Shown: in pieces, positions 52,673 to 62,548 of the stretch | How positions within the stretch are numbered: the stretch's first letter is position 1 | How the letters are laid out: each line of letters opens with the position of its first letter | NCBI RefSeq assembly: GCF_001684965.1 | Contig: NZ_MAYG01000012.1 | Location: 62,001-126,000 of the forward strand | Length of the DNA: 64,000 nt | DNA from: Chryseobacterium arthrosphaerae | Lineage (GTDB): Bacteria; Bacteroidota; Bacteroidia; Flavobacteriales; Weeksellaceae | Direction: 5' to 3' | Notes under the pieces: generated by a model | Seen by the model: the letters and a program-made list of their open reading frames with translations, nothing else | Told to the model about the DNA's origin: nothing | Databases searched by the model: none | Position numbers and translations under genes: made by a program

Positions 52673-53578
52673 TTATTTTTTCTTCTTGTCGGAAGTTTGC
52701 TCTTTTTCTATTGGATTGTCGTTGGCATTATAAAAATCTTTATATTGTTTTTCCTGCTTTTTCATCATATCTCCTACAGTTCCATCCATTCCAGGTATCG
52801 TTTTAGACATTATTTCTTGTGTCATCATTGGTCTTACGGAAGAGAACGGATCCTTTTTAAAATCATTAAATGTCTTTTCAAATTTTTCTCTTGATAACTC
52901 ATTTACTTTTCCTCCTGAAGCATGCATCATATTTTCAATATAAGAAAATTCTGTATAATCTTTTACTTTTTTATTTCCCTGCAATACCCAAGAATAGTTT
53001 TTGTCTGCATCTTCAATTTTCACAATTAGACCCGGAAGCCCATAAAACTTATATGGACCATCCTGAAATGGAATATCTGTACTGAACCAAGCTGTCCAAG
53101 TTCTGCCTCCAAAATCAGTTGTTGCCTTTTGAGCGTTATATTCTCCTATTTTCTGCTTATCTGCCAGAATATTCCAATTGAACTTCAGATCTTCACTATA
53201 TCCAATATTAGTTGGAGTAAATCCATTGGCTATTTTATCCACATACTGCACTTTCATGCTTGGGTATGACTTATATATCCTAGATGAAATTTTTGGTGTT
53301 TTAAGAGATTTTGAAAAATCTTTCATCATTCCTGATTTCTTAATCGCTTCCATTTCAATTTTCATGATAGAGTCTTGAGCAATCACGGTATAATCCTGAT
53401 ATATTGATCTATTCTTATCTGTTATATCTAAGATAGTCACTACTTTATCCAGTTTTGCCGAATCTTTCTTAGGTTTAAAAGTCAGCTCATAAAAGAAACG
53501 GTTTGCGGTTTCCTTGGTCTCCTGAGCTCCGGCGAAAGCAAAAAGTGCGATAAGAAATACTGAAAAAAGCTTTTTCAT
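52673..53578 (-). CDS. GLPGLI family secreted protein
   Basis: 301 residues. The signal peptide ends at AGAQ (about 16-19). The family signature GLPGLIVKIED (about 185-195) and the preceding TAWFSTDIPFQDGPYKFYG are present. The C-terminal ~60 residues are Met/Lys-rich (MMKKQEKQYKDFYN). GLPGLI proteins are Bacteroidota envelope proteins, often encoded near outer-membrane barrel proteins with carboxypeptidase-like N termini; one such gene lies 0.8 kb away. Function is not known; transport-linked scavenging is an inference from context. Confidence 0.9.
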   Translation of the reverse strand: MKKLFSVFLIALFAFAGAQETKETANRFFYELTFKPKKDSAKLDKVVTILDITDKNRSIYQDYTVIAQDSIMKIEMEAIKKSGMMKDFSKSLKTPKISSRIYKSYPSMKVQYVDKIANGFTPTNIGYSEDLKFNWNILADKQKIGEYNAQKATTDFGGRTWTAWFSTDIPFQDGPYKFYGLPGLIVKIEDADKNYSWVLQGNKKVKDYTEFSYIENMMHASGGKVNELSREKFEKTFNDFKKDPFSSVRPMMTQEIMSKTIPGMDGTVGDMMKKQEKQYKDFYNANDNPIEKEQTSDKKKK

Positions 53579-53737
53579 TTTGCAAGTTTATATAATTAGT
53601 AATCGGATCTGTTCTTTTGTTACAGTTTTTTTCAAATTTTATTTTTGTCAATTTTAAAGACCTTAAAAATTATGATTCCGTTAAAACATTTTCGAATGGT
53701 AAAGCCTTACCTTTAAGTTTCTAAAAAACAAAATAAT

Positions 53738-54235
53738 ATGGACACCTTATCCCAATTTAAAAATGAGCTTGAGGCCGAGTATCACACTACCAGAAAGTTT
53801 TTTGAAGCTTATCCGGAAGGAAAGAACGAGTATGCGCCCCATGAGAAAAGTATGAAAATGATGCCGCTGTCTACTCATATTGCCGAGATCTTCGAATGGC
53901 CCAATACCATGCTCACTACTTCTGAACTTGATTTTGCCAACAGTGGCAATCAGCGTAAACAGTTATCCACCAGAGAAGATCTGCTGCAGGCCCTTGACCA
54001 GAACTTCAAATCCGGAAAAGAAGCATTGGAGAACGCTCAGGAGAATGATCTGAATGACACCTGGGCTTTAAAACATAATGGTCATGAGCTGGCCAAATGG
54101 ACCAAATATGAATCTATACGGCATGCACTGAACCAGATTACCCACCACAGGGCACAATTAGGAGTATACTACCGTTTGAATGATATTCCATTACCGGGAA
54201 GCTATGGCCCGTCTGCTGATTATCAGGGCTTTTAA
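53738..54235 (+). CDS. DinB-family metal-binding protein
   Basis: 165 residues, a four-helix bundle of the DinB/YfiT type. Metal ligands are likely His47 in PLSTHIAEIFEW and the pair in HALNQITHHRAQLGVYYR (about 133-150). The ending RLNDIPLPGSYGPSADY is typical of Bacteroidota members. DinB proteins are thiol-dependent transferases or stress proteins. The gene stands alone and is divergent from the GLPGLI gene. Confidence 0.88.
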   Translation: MDTLSQFKNELEAEYHTTRKFFEAYPEGKNEYAPHEKSMKMMPLSTHIAEIFEWPNTMLTTSELDFANSGNQRKQLSTREDLLQALDQNFKSGKEALENAQENDLNDTWALKHNGHELAKWTKYESIRHALNQITHHRAQLGVYYRLNDIPLPGSYGPSADYQGF

Positions 54236-54365
54236 TGCACTCAGGGTTAAAAGGATGGAAGCAGGGAGTGGGAAGCTGGAAGTTACTTTTCGGCAACATA
54301 AATCAATTCTTATTTTTCAGGTTTTCATCTTTGATCATTTAAAATGATAATAGTATATCTCAACA

Positions 54366-54392
54366 AAAAACCAATCCTGAGGATTGGTTTTT
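54366..54392. terminator. Bidirectional terminator between DinB and barrel-protein genes
   Basis: A perfect 12-bp stem (54366-54377 with 54381-54392), with A-run and T-run on either side. Confidence 0.85.
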
Positions 54393-54395
54393 ATT

Positions 54396-57107
54396 TTATT
54401 TAAAATTGAACTTTACGGTAAACATAACCTGGCTAGGGCGGAGCTGCATTGTTGTCTGTGTAATTGTTGCGTCGCCCACATTTATTCTTTCAAAAACTTT
54501 TCTGTCCGCAATATTCATCCATTTCAATTCAAAATCAACTTTTTTCTTAGCCCAGCTGAATTGATAGGAAACATCAAAAAAGCCATTATTTAATTTTGTC
54601 TGTCCTAATTTCGAGTTAATCTGGTCCCAATAAAAACCAATGGTATGATTTTCTAAAGGATAGAAAAATACGTTCAGATTATGGGTATAACTTTCCGTTT
54701 TACCAAGATCGTTCTGGATGATTCCGTTATTCTGCTTGTTCCATGATTTTGTCATATTGAAATCAATACTCATCCAGGAGAAATAGGTATTATTGAATTT
54801 AAATCCTAAAGTATTTCCTGTTGTTTTTGTATTGATATCCTGGTCATTTCTTCTTGATTGTGACTTTGAACCGGTATCATTAAACGTCAATGATGCATTG
54901 GTTTTGAATTTCGGGAAATATTTTCCAATCTCTGCATAAAAACTGTTACTGGTTCTTTTATTTTCACTTTCTATGTATTCAATAACACTAAAACCTAATT
55001 CATTGACTGCGCTTGAGGCTAATAAATTATTTTTTGCATCGCTCAGTCTATATCCTAAATTGAAAAAGAGATTATTTAACGGGTTTCTGTATTCTAATCT
55101 TACTCCACCGTTCTTTGTATTGGTTTCGGGGATAGGATTGTTAGGGTTCATCACATTAAACCCTCCCGGACTTGTCAGAATATACCCAGCATAGGCTGTC
55201 TGGATGTCTCCGAAATTATTGCTGATTCCCCCGCTCATACTTGCTTTGAAAAATGAAGCGAATGAATACTGTACAAAAATATTAGGAGTAAAGGTTACTT
55301 TATTCAGAGATTTTGAAACATTTCTGAAAGCGTCCTCAGCTTTAATACTGTTGAAGTTTACAGGGAAGTTTGAATAGAGACTCCATGATTCAGATTTATA
55401 ATTAATACCTACTGAAGCATTTGGGTTAATTCTCGTAAACTTCAAATCATTTTCGTAAGCTAAGCTTGTAAAATCCGGGGAATTATTTACTGTAATGCCA
55501 TCAAAATTGGTGTTCAGTTGATCTGATGAGAAATCAAATCCTGCCTGTGGTGTAAACGTCCATCCTTTTGAAGAAAAACTGATGTTGGCAGAATGTGATG
55601 TATCTAAAGATTTAATTCTGAAATATTGGTAAGCAGTACTTCCCGGTTTAAAATCTATTGTTTTAACAGGACCTGTAAGCGAATCCCTGTAAGGAAACTG
55701 AAGGTAGTTTGCCGGCGTAATTTCTAAAGTTTGCCTGTCATCCTGATAACTTATATAAGACTTAAAGTTGACCATTTTTTCTTTCCATGGAATAATGGTG
55801 CTTAAAGAGTTCTGAAAAGAAGAGGTAGGAGATTCTAAAGCTTCTTTTCCTAATCGATATCCTGTTTTGTCATTTCTTTCTGCAAAAGCCCGGTCTGCAT
55901 TCCAAAATTGAGAAAATGTAGTGGTATTTTTGAAAAACCCTTTTTTGGCATTTTTAGTAAATATTAATTCTCCCTTCAGTTTATCTGTATAGAAATTGTT
56001 CAGGAATCTTGTATTGTATTGAGTTCCTTGCTGGATATCCCTGGTCACACTGTTTGATTCTCTTTCTACCGCATTATTGGTGTAGTTGGCATTGGCTTTA
56101 AGCTCCCATTCTTTTTTCTTATCAATATTGGTAAGATAATTGGCAGACAGATAATGTACGCTGTTCATCAGGTACCTTTTCACAGGGAGATCCGGCGTGC
56201 TTGCATTTTCCACACTCAGCCAGTTATTTTGAGATATATTGCTCCTTCTTCCTTCCCATGAGCTTCCAAAAGCCAGAATATTCCCTTCTGTTTCTACCTG
56301 CTCACCCATGTTATTGGTTTTGTAATTGACTACCCATTGGCTTTTCTGTCCGAAAAACATTGGTGTCAGTTTTACATTCCAAAGCCATGGATCTCCGAAA
56401 CCGGAACCCACTTCTCCTCTACCGGTCATGGTCACGGAATTTTTCAGTTTGATATTGATGGCTGCCTGATCTGACGGTATTTTATCCTGAAGGATTTTCA
56501 CCGGCTGGTGGTTCTCCAGTACTTCTACTTTCTGTACGGCATCCTTTGGAAGCGAGTTATTGATGGTTCCATAGCCTCCTTCCATCAGGTCTTTTCCGTT
56601 GACATAGAATTTATTGATTGCATTTCCCTGATAAAGAATACTACCGTCTTTGTTGACTTCAATTCCCGGAATTTTTTTCATGACATCCGCCAGGGTTCTA
56701 TCGTTTTTGTTGTTGAATGCTTTCAGGTCATAGGAAATGGTATCTCCTCTCGCTGTGATCATTTTGGTTTTCAGCTGTACTTCCTTTATTTCTGTAGCTT
56801 CAGACTGCATTTTAAAATTCAGGGTCTGATCGCTGTTGCTGATTTGTTTGGTAAGGGGTTTCTGATTGAATGCTTTTACCTTAAGGTCTACATTGGCTTC
56901 TCCGGAGGTAAAGGTTACTTTATATTCACCTTTGGAATTGGTAATTCCATAGGCAAGGATAGCATCTTTACCGGGTTCTTCAATCGTAACACTGGCACTG
57001 GGTATTGCAACCCCATCATCATCAGTAATCTTTCCCGAAACGGTTTTCTGTGCAAAAGTGAGCACTGTGAAAAAAAGCATCAGAAATAAGGAAATATTCT
57101 TTTTCAT
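54396..57107 (-). CDS. Outer-membrane beta-barrel protein with carboxypeptidase-like N-terminal domain
   Basis: 903 residues. A signal peptide ends at TFAQ (about 17-20), followed by a carboxypeptidase-regulatory-like domain (~21-105; VSGKITDDDGVAIPSASVTI), a plug-like domain (~130-220; RTLADVMKKIPGIEVNKDGS, NKFYVNGKDLMEGGYG), then a long barrel to an aromatic C-terminal Phe residue (VMFTVKFNFK). It is a TonB-receptor-like member of the outer membrane beta-barrel family common in Bacteroidota. No SusD partner is nearby; the GLPGLI gene in the neighbourhood is a frequent companion. Confidence 0.88.
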   Translation of the reverse strand: MKKNISLFLMLFFTVLTFAQKTVSGKITDDDGVAIPSASVTIEEPGKDAILAYGITNSKGEYKVTFTSGEANVDLKVKAFNQKPLTKQISNSDQTLNFKMQSEATEIKEVQLKTKMITARGDTISYDLKAFNNKNDRTLADVMKKIPGIEVNKDGSILYQGNAINKFYVNGKDLMEGGYGTINNSLPKDAVQKVEVLENHQPVKILQDKIPSDQAAINIKLKNSVTMTGRGEVGSGFGDPWLWNVKLTPMFFGQKSQWVVNYKTNNMGEQVETEGNILAFGSSWEGRRSNISQNNWLSVENASTPDLPVKRYLMNSVHYLSANYLTNIDKKKEWELKANANYTNNAVERESNSVTRDIQQGTQYNTRFLNNFYTDKLKGELIFTKNAKKGFFKNTTTFSQFWNADRAFAERNDKTGYRLGKEALESPTSSFQNSLSTIIPWKEKMVNFKSYISYQDDRQTLEITPANYLQFPYRDSLTGPVKTIDFKPGSTAYQYFRIKSLDTSHSANISFSSKGWTFTPQAGFDFSSDQLNTNFDGITVNNSPDFTSLAYENDLKFTRINPNASVGINYKSESWSLYSNFPVNFNSIKAEDAFRNVSKSLNKVTFTPNIFVQYSFASFFKASMSGGISNNFGDIQTAYAGYILTSPGGFNVMNPNNPIPETNTKNGGVRLEYRNPLNNLFFNLGYRLSDAKNNLLASSAVNELGFSVIEYIESENKRTSNSFYAEIGKYFPKFKTNASLTFNDTGSKSQSRRNDQDINTKTTGNTLGFKFNNTYFSWMSIDFNMTKSWNKQNNGIIQNDLGKTESYTHNLNVFFYPLENHTIGFYWDQINSKLGQTKLNNGFFDVSYQFSWAKKKVDFELKWMNIADRKVFERINVGDATITQTTMQLRPSQVMFTVKFNFK

Positions 57108-57557
57108 ACTTATTATTTGTTCAATTAGTTAACCTTTATGGTTTTTCGTTACAGTTTTTTTAAAAAGATATGTTTTACAGGCGAAGGTTAAATCTTATCA
57201 CTAAAATAATCGTTATAAGGGTTCGAAAAAAGATTTACAGTTTAAGAAAATTATCAGAAAAGTATTATCCTGAAATGAAACCTGTTCATTATAAACAAAA
57301 GGTTTTGCAAAAACATAAAGTATCAGCAATTTGAATACACTGAAAGAAAATGAAATTTATTTTATTTATGAAAAATATTTCTAAAAGAAAGTTAATTTTT
57401 AAAATTAAAATTTGAATTATATCCCTGTAATTCGAAATAAAACAAGACATTCACTGCATATTATTAATTTTATCAACTATATATTGATTTTATCTATTAA
57501 ATAAAAATAATATATTCGTATCTGAATGGATTATTATTCATCCAATTTGTGTTTTTG

Positions 57558-57591
57558 CCCTGTAAGTTCTGTTACAGGGTATTTTGTTTTT
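57558..57591 (+). terminator. Orphan terminator-like hairpin in a 640-bp gap
   Basis: An 8-bp stem (ccctgtaa at 57558-57565, ttacaggg at 57572-57579) followed by a T-rich run. No plus-strand gene lies upstream, so it could end a small RNA starting in 57108-57540. The rest of this gap is AT-rich and shows no gene. Confidence 0.5.
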
Positions 57592-57725
57592 ATCTGTGTA
57601 ATAAAAGACCATCTTTATTCCATAAATAGCAATATCTGTATTTTTATTTAGACTAAGTAATAAAATCTGATTTGAATCATAGATTAAAAAAAAATTAAAC
57701 AGCAGGTTTGTAAATATTTATTTAA

Positions 57726-57733
57726 TAATTTTG
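57726..57733 (+). promoter_or_regulatory. -7 element for the cupin/JmjC gene
   Basis: TAATTTTG fits TAnnTTTG; a TTTG lies 15 bp upstream (57707-57710), shorter than usual. The start codon follows 18 bp later. Confidence 0.5.
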
Positions 57734-57751
57734 TAACATAAATTTATTAAA

Positions 57752-58633
57752 ATGGGAATTATTTTAAAGCCTATAGATGTTGTAGACGAAATTTCTAAGG
57801 AAGAATTCTTCGAAAAATATCTGAAGCCAAGAAGGCCCGTTGTCATCAAAAATATGGCAAAAAAGTGGCCTGCTTACCAAAAATGGACGATGGAATACAT
57901 GAAGGAGGTTGTAGGAGATGTGGAGGTCCCGTTATATGACAGCTCAAAAGCAGACCCTTCTGCTCCCATCAATGCTTCTGCGGCCAAAATGAAGTTTGGA
58001 GATTATATAGATCTTATACAGCGTGAACCCACTGATCTTAGAATATTCCTTTTTGATCCAATAAAATATGCGCCTAAGCTGCTGGAAGATTATATTTCAC
58101 CCAAAGAACTCATGGGAGGTTTTCTTGATAAATACCCCAATATGTTCTTCGGAGGAAAAGGTTCGGTAACGTTCCTTCATTTTGATATTGATATGGCTCA
58201 TATTTTCCATACTCATTTCAACGGAAGAAAGCATATTCTTCTTTTTGATTATAAATGGAAAGAAAGATTATACCAGATTCCTTATGCAACCTATGCACTG
58301 GAAGATTATGATATTGAGAACCCGGATTTCACAAAATTCCCGGCTCTGGACGGAGTGGAAGGTATTGAATGTTACCTGGAACACGGAGACACCCTTTTTA
58401 TGCCAACCGGATGGTGGCACTGGATGAAATATCTGGACGGAAGCTTCTCCATATCCCTGAGAGCATGGGACAAATCATGGGCAGTAAAAGCACACTCTCT
58501 ATGGAATCTGACCGTGCAGCGTAAGTTTGATGACATTATGAAGTCTAATTTCAGAAAGAAATATATGGACTGGAAAGAGAAAGTAGCCATTAAAAGAGCA
58601 GAGATTGCCCTGAAAAGAGGATTACCAAGATAA
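57752..58633 (+). CDS. Cupin-like JmjC-domain protein (Fe(II)/2-oxoglutarate oxygenase family)
   Basis: 293 residues. N-terminal RPVVIKNMAKKWPAYQKW is the usual JmjC entry strand. FLHFDIDMAHIFHTHFNGRK (about 144-163) gives the His-x-Asp facial triad and GRK for 2-oxoglutarate, and PTGWWHWMKYLDGSFSISL (about 220-238) gives the distal His. The C-terminal ~60 residues are helical and basic. Such proteins hydroxylate proteins or small molecules in the cytoplasm; the substrate is unknown. The gene is monocistronic. Confidence 0.85.
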   Translation: MGIILKPIDVVDEISKEEFFEKYLKPRRPVVIKNMAKKWPAYQKWTMEYMKEVVGDVEVPLYDSSKADPSAPINASAAKMKFGDYIDLIQREPTDLRIFLFDPIKYAPKLLEDYISPKELMGGFLDKYPNMFFGGKGSVTFLHFDIDMAHIFHTHFNGRKHILLFDYKWKERLYQIPYATYALEDYDIENPDFTKFPALDGVEGIECYLEHGDTLFMPTGWWHWMKYLDGSFSISLRAWDKSWAVKAHSLWNLTVQRKFDDIMKSNFRKKYMDWKEKVAIKRAEIALKRGLPR

Positions 58634-58636
58634 AAA

Positions 58637-58664
58637 AAAACGCTTCGTCTGAAGCGTTTTTTTT
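58637..58664 (+). terminator. Terminator after the cupin gene
   Basis: A perfect 10-bp stem (aaaacgcttc / gaagcgtttt) with a gtct loop and T-run. Confidence 0.88.
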
Positions 58665-58674
58665 ATGAATACAG

Positions 58675-59466
58675 TTATTTTTTAATGATTTTATAGCTTC
58701 TTACCGCCTCACGGTCTTTCACTTGCAGAAGATAATTTCCAGGAGACAGCCCGCTTACATTTACCGTTCCATTCTCTGAGTTCATATTTTCTTTTCTCAG
58801 CAACTTACCTATAAGATCATGGATACTTATCTCAGATATTTTATTTTTGTTTTTGATATGCAGAACATCCTGTACAGGATTAGGGTAGACGGACGCAGTA
58901 TGCTTATCCTTATTTACATCAGAAACCGAAAGGTTACTTCCTGAAATTTCAAAATCATCTATTCCGATAAACCAAATATCTGTTGTGCTTGAATAGAAGG
59001 CAATATAAATGGTCTGCCCAACATAAGGAGTCAAATCATAGGTATACTGTGTCCACACAGTAGGAGGTTTCACAGCGGCAGCTAATGTATTGGTAAAGGC
59101 TGCAGCAGTAGGAGTAGTAGTGGATATTTTGATATCAATCACCTCTGCAAGACTGGATCCTCCATTCTTACTCCAAAAGGTCAGTTTATCAGATACTCCT
59201 GCGGTAACAACTATTGCAGGACTTACCGCATAGTCATCATGAGCGGAGGAGCCGTATTTCAATCCAAGATAGTGAGATCCTGAATGCGGAAGAATAGTAG
59301 TAGATGCGCTGTAGGTAGTCCATGTTTCCCATGTTCCGGAATCTCCACCATTAATTATGGTCCAATCTGCCGGCACTGTATCCGAATCAAAGCTTTGAAG
59401 ATATTGTGCAGACATACTTAATGGCATTAATAGGGCCATCATTAAAAATTGATAAATCTTTCTCAT
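58675..59466 (-). CDS. T9SS-secreted protein with choice-of-anchor J domain
   Basis: 263 residues. The signal peptide ends near SMSAQ (about 19-21). Residues ~22-175 form a jelly roll of the cleaved-adhesin/choice-of-anchor J type (SFDSDTVPADWTIINGGDSG, LTFWSKNGGS, YIAFYSSTTDIWFIGIDDFE). The C terminus (~185-263) is a type A T9SS sorting tail (VYPNPVQDVLHI ... PGNYLLQVKD ... YKIIKK). It is a surface-exposed or secreted adhesin-like protein of unknown ligand, transcribed alone. Confidence 0.85.
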   Translation of the reverse strand: MRKIYQFLMMALLMPLSMSAQYLQSFDSDTVPADWTIINGGDSGTWETWTTYSASTTILPHSGSHYLGLKYGSSAHDDYAVSPAIVVTAGVSDKLTFWSKNGGSSLAEVIDIKISTTTPTAAAFTNTLAAAVKPPTVWTQYTYDLTPYVGQTIYIAFYSSTTDIWFIGIDDFEISGSNLSVSDVNKDKHTASVYPNPVQDVLHIKNKNKISEISIHDLIGKLLRKENMNSENGTVNVSGLSPGNYLLQVKDREAVRSYKIIKK

Positions 59467-59694
59467 ATTTACTTTTTATTACCAATTTAATTAAAAAAAA
59501 ATGATTTATTTAATAAATACATCTATAATTAATTAAAAAACACCAATACATGTCAATTATCTTTTAAATCAAATTTTTGAAAAATATTGTTGATAATAAT
59601 GTTCTGAGAAAAGAATAATACCTGAAATTTTCTCTGAAGAAAAAGATTTACAAGGTCGGTTATTTAATTTACCATCAGAAAACCCTTTTTTGAT

Positions 59695-61419
59695 TTATAA
59701 CACCCTGTATACAGGATACTGTCTGAAGGTTTTTTCTTCAAAATAAGGAGAGTGTCTGTAGATCCAGTCCAGCTGCGCTTCACCGCTATCCGACATTTTT
59801 TTATCTGATGTTTTTGCTGCTTCAAATGCTTCTTTCAGTTTTTTATCATTTTTCAGCAGTTCTGCAGCAGTATCTTCAAAGATATAAGCTGAGTAATATT
59901 CTTTCTGTGCCAGAATTCCATCGAAAAAATTCCAGTTGAAAAAGGAGTCTAATGCCTCAGGTTCAAGGGTTTCAATAATATATTTCACACCAGGCTGTTC
60001 TGTGGAAACCAGATAATCCCCTGCTGAAAAGGTCTGATTTCTGCGGGAAGTGTCCACTGTAGTTTCATAATGCAGATAATGTCCTTCGTAAGGGTTTTTC
60101 ACGGTTTTAAAATCTCTGATCTTATAGGATTCTACAGCCAGTGTACTGTCTTTCTGAATCGGCTTCATCTGGATTTTGTTCCGTCTGAACTCTTCAATGA
60201 CACGGTATTGTGACTGGGGAATGACATAATATTTCGGAATGGTAATATACCCTGTAGGAACTGCTGTAGTAAAGAGTTTTATATTTTTTGTAAAAGGCTT
60301 GCTTCTATCGTAATAAAGTCTTGGTTTTCCTGAAATTTCACTCGGTTTGTATTTCCCTTCATAGCCTTTAAAATCCATGGTAGAATATTTTGTAGAGTCT
60401 ATCTTCCAGCGGATACCGTATTGCTTCCCTGCCTGATACTGCTTTAGGTTCTCAAGGCGCAGCTGTTTTATTTTACTGTACTCTTTATCTAAATTCTGAA
60501 GGTTTACGAGCATATATTTGTAAGTCGCATCCACTCTTTTATCATAAGGTTTCAGCATATGGGTTTCCGGAACGGTTCCCAGAGAATTGAAAAGGGAAGT
60601 ATATCCTGTGGAATATCTCGGGGAGTCTTCAAATGCAGCAAAACCAACTTCAGGAACGTCTCCGTGAATGTTTACATAGGGAGTGCTTTCATACCCAAGC
60701 TTCTCCATATCCTTAAGGTTTTTAGCCTGGTAATCATTATAGAAATAAGTCCCTAAAGTATTTCCCAGACGCTCTTTAAAGGTAGAAATATAGGTAAATG
60801 TATATTGATAATCTGCTCCGTTACTTACATGGTTATCTATGAAAACATCAGGTTTCAGCCACTGGTAAATTTCCTGAAAGCTTCTGGCATTTTTAGAATC
60901 GGCTTTTATAAAGTCCCTGTTCAGATCATAATTTCTGGCATTTCCCCTGAAGCCATATTGCTCAGGCCCGTTCTGATTGGCTCTTGAGTAGGCTCCCCTG
61001 TTGAGCATTCCGCTGACATTATAGGCAGAAATGGCAGCCATGATAAAGTTCTGCGGGGTTTTGATCTTTTGGGTGGCCAGATCACGCATCAGCATCATGG
61101 TTGCATCAATCCCGTCCGGCTCTCCGGGATGAATTCCGTTATTGACAAAAAGAATGGCCTTACTTTTTCTGAGTTTTTCCAGGTCTTTTTCAGGAAACGG
61201 GTTGTAAATGACCACATAAATAGGCTTTCCGTTGTCATCTTCCCCTTTTTTAAGGTATTGAATTGACGGGAATTTTTTGGCAAGATCCTGATAATAGACA
61301 TTCATTTCGTCATAAGTAACCGTCTGATTACCGTTTCCTTTTTCAAAAGGGGTCTGAAATGATTTTTGGGCCAATACGAATGATGAACTTAGAATAAGCA
61401 GGAGGTATTTCAATTTCAT
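59695..61419 (-). CDS. Secreted M14 family zinc carboxypeptidase
   Basis: 574 residues from the ATG at 61419 (three codons after another ATG), chosen because the signal peptide KLKYLLLILSSSFVLAQ begins there. In the longer numbering the zinc ligands are His100 and Glu103 in GIHPGEPDG and His200 in FIDNHVSNG; the substrate-binding Asn-Arg pair lies in NARNYDLNRDF, and the general base is Glu289 in VPETHML. The C-terminal ~170 residues form a beta-rich accessory region. It should trim C-terminal residues of peptides in the periplasm or outside. Confidence 0.88.
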   Translation of the reverse strand: MKLKYLLLILSSSFVLAQKSFQTPFEKGNGNQTVTYDEMNVYYQDLAKKFPSIQYLKKGEDDNGKPIYVVIYNPFPEKDLEKLRKSKAILFVNNGIHPGEPDGIDATMMLMRDLATQKIKTPQNFIMAAISAYNVSGMLNRGAYSRANQNGPEQYGFRGNARNYDLNRDFIKADSKNARSFQEIYQWLKPDVFIDNHVSNGADYQYTFTYISTFKERLGNTLGTYFYNDYQAKNLKDMEKLGYESTPYVNIHGDVPEVGFAAFEDSPRYSTGYTSLFNSLGTVPETHMLKPYDKRVDATYKYMLVNLQNLDKEYSKIKQLRLENLKQYQAGKQYGIRWKIDSTKYSTMDFKGYEGKYKPSEISGKPRLYYDRSKPFTKNIKLFTTAVPTGYITIPKYYVIPQSQYRVIEEFRRNKIQMKPIQKDSTLAVESYKIRDFKTVKNPYEGHYLHYETTVDTSRRNQTFSAGDYLVSTEQPGVKYIIETLEPEALDSFFNWNFFDGILAQKEYYSAYIFEDTAAELLKNDKKLKEAFEAAKTSDKKMSDSGEAQLDWIYRHSPYFEEKTFRQYPVYRVL

Positions 61420-61522
61420 TGCTGACATAATTTTCGGGATTTAAAATTAGTCAATATGATGCTGCCAAAAAAACAAAACGCAAAAAATACTTCCGCATTG
61501 ATCTCAGATTATTCCGGTTTCA

Positions 61523-61780
61523 TTAAAGATTTCTTGCTTTAATTTTTTTGTTGATTAAACCTAAATTGATCAGTAAAGGTACTAACGTAACAGGCATTAC
61601 GATAAACGGAATGAACGCTGCAAAAGGAAAGTCTTTCGCTCCTTTCATAGTAAGCAAAACAATAAATGTTGCCACTCCCAATAAAAAGACAGTTCCTAAG
61701 CCGATTAAAACCCCTTTGAAGGTCTTGCTTTTTTTGATCAGGTCTTCGTTGGTTAATTCCTGGTAGATGTTTTTTTTCAT
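61523..61780 (-). CDS. Small two-helix membrane protein
   Basis: 85 residues from the ATG at 61780; seven codons upstream are less likely. A charged N terminus (NIYQELTNEDLIKKSKTFK) precedes two membrane helices (about 28-47 and 57-75, GVLIGLGTVFLLGVATFIV and IPFIVMPVTLVPLLINLGLI) and a basic tail. Family unknown to me; similar small proteins are common in Flavobacteriia. It lies 103 bp upstream of the M14 peptidase on the same strand. Confidence 0.6.
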   Translation of the reverse strand: MKKNIYQELTNEDLIKKSKTFKGVLIGLGTVFLLGVATFIVLLTMKGAKDFPFAAFIPFIVMPVTLVPLLINLGLINKKIKARNL

Positions 61781-61839
61781 TGCGGTAATAGCTTTTAGCA
61801 AATATAGAATGTTTTAATCACATCAACCCTCAGAAACAT

Positions 61840-61878
61840 AAAAGCCTCATTGATCTTAAATCTTAGTGAGGCTTTGTA
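61840..61878. terminator. Terminator after the metallophosphoesterase operon
   Basis: Arms aaagcctca (61842-61850) and tgaggcttt (61868-61876), with A/T-rich flanks on both sides. Confidence 0.65.
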
Positions 61879-61882
61879 TATT

Positions 61883-62548
61883 CTATAATCTGTTTTTAGG
61901 TTTTGCCTTATCATTATTTCTTCCTTTTTCATCAGGATACAAGAGAGGAAGCGGATCACTCTGCCAGTATTCTTTGGTATTGATATCCATTAGGGAAAGG
62001 GCCCCCGTAAAAGCGGCCCCTGTGTCCATATTCCAGATATTGGCTTTGTTGACGGGTGTTCTGATGCCAAGGTATAAGGTTGGGGTATGCCCGATGAATA
62101 TTTCATTATACAAAAGCAGCCTTTTAGGATATAATTCCGAACTGGTTTTCAGTTTCCGGTCCATTGCTACAGCAGTTTCCCAAAGGGTCCTGTCCCAGTG
62201 GTAATTGCTGGAATACACTTCCTTTTCAGGCCCGTGCATGGAAGAGTATCCTGCATGGATAAAGAGGCGGTTGTCTTTGTCCACATAGTAATTTTTCATT
62301 CTTTGAAAAAATTCAAGGTGAATTTCAAGTTCTTCCCGCGAATAATCAGTATAGCTTTCTACAGTACATTCCTGATTTCCGGAAACTTCTATCAGAAATC
62401 TGATGGCCTGTGAAGATTCGCTCCAGCCGTCAACAAAGTCTCCGAGAAAAATCAGCTTATCTTCACGGGTTACTGCTGCTCTTTCAAAAACCTGTTTCAA
62501 GGCTCTTAATCCTCCATGGATATCTCCTATTACTAATGTTCTGCTCAT
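61883..62548 (-). CDS. Calcineurin-like metallophosphoesterase (Ser/Thr phosphatase type)
   Basis: 221 residues. Dimetal motifs are VIGDIHGG (6-13), FLGDFVDGW (about 34-42), a GNQE-like block (VSGNQECTV), IFIGHTP (about 149-155) and a final MDTGA. It belongs to the bacterial PrpA/ApaH-like phosphatases, which act on phosphoproteins or diadenosine polyphosphates. It overlaps the upstream 73-residue gene by four bases, in an operon with kptA. Confidence 0.88.
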   Translation of the reverse strand: MSRTLVIGDIHGGLRALKQVFERAAVTREDKLIFLGDFVDGWSESSQAIRFLIEVSGNQECTVESYTDYSREELEIHLEFFQRMKNYYVDKDNRLFIHAGYSSMHGPEKEVYSSNYHWDRTLWETAVAMDRKLKTSSELYPKRLLLYNEIFIGHTPTLYLGIRTPVNKANIWNMDTGAAFTGALSLMDINTKEYWQSDPLPLLYPDEKGRNNDKAKPKNRL

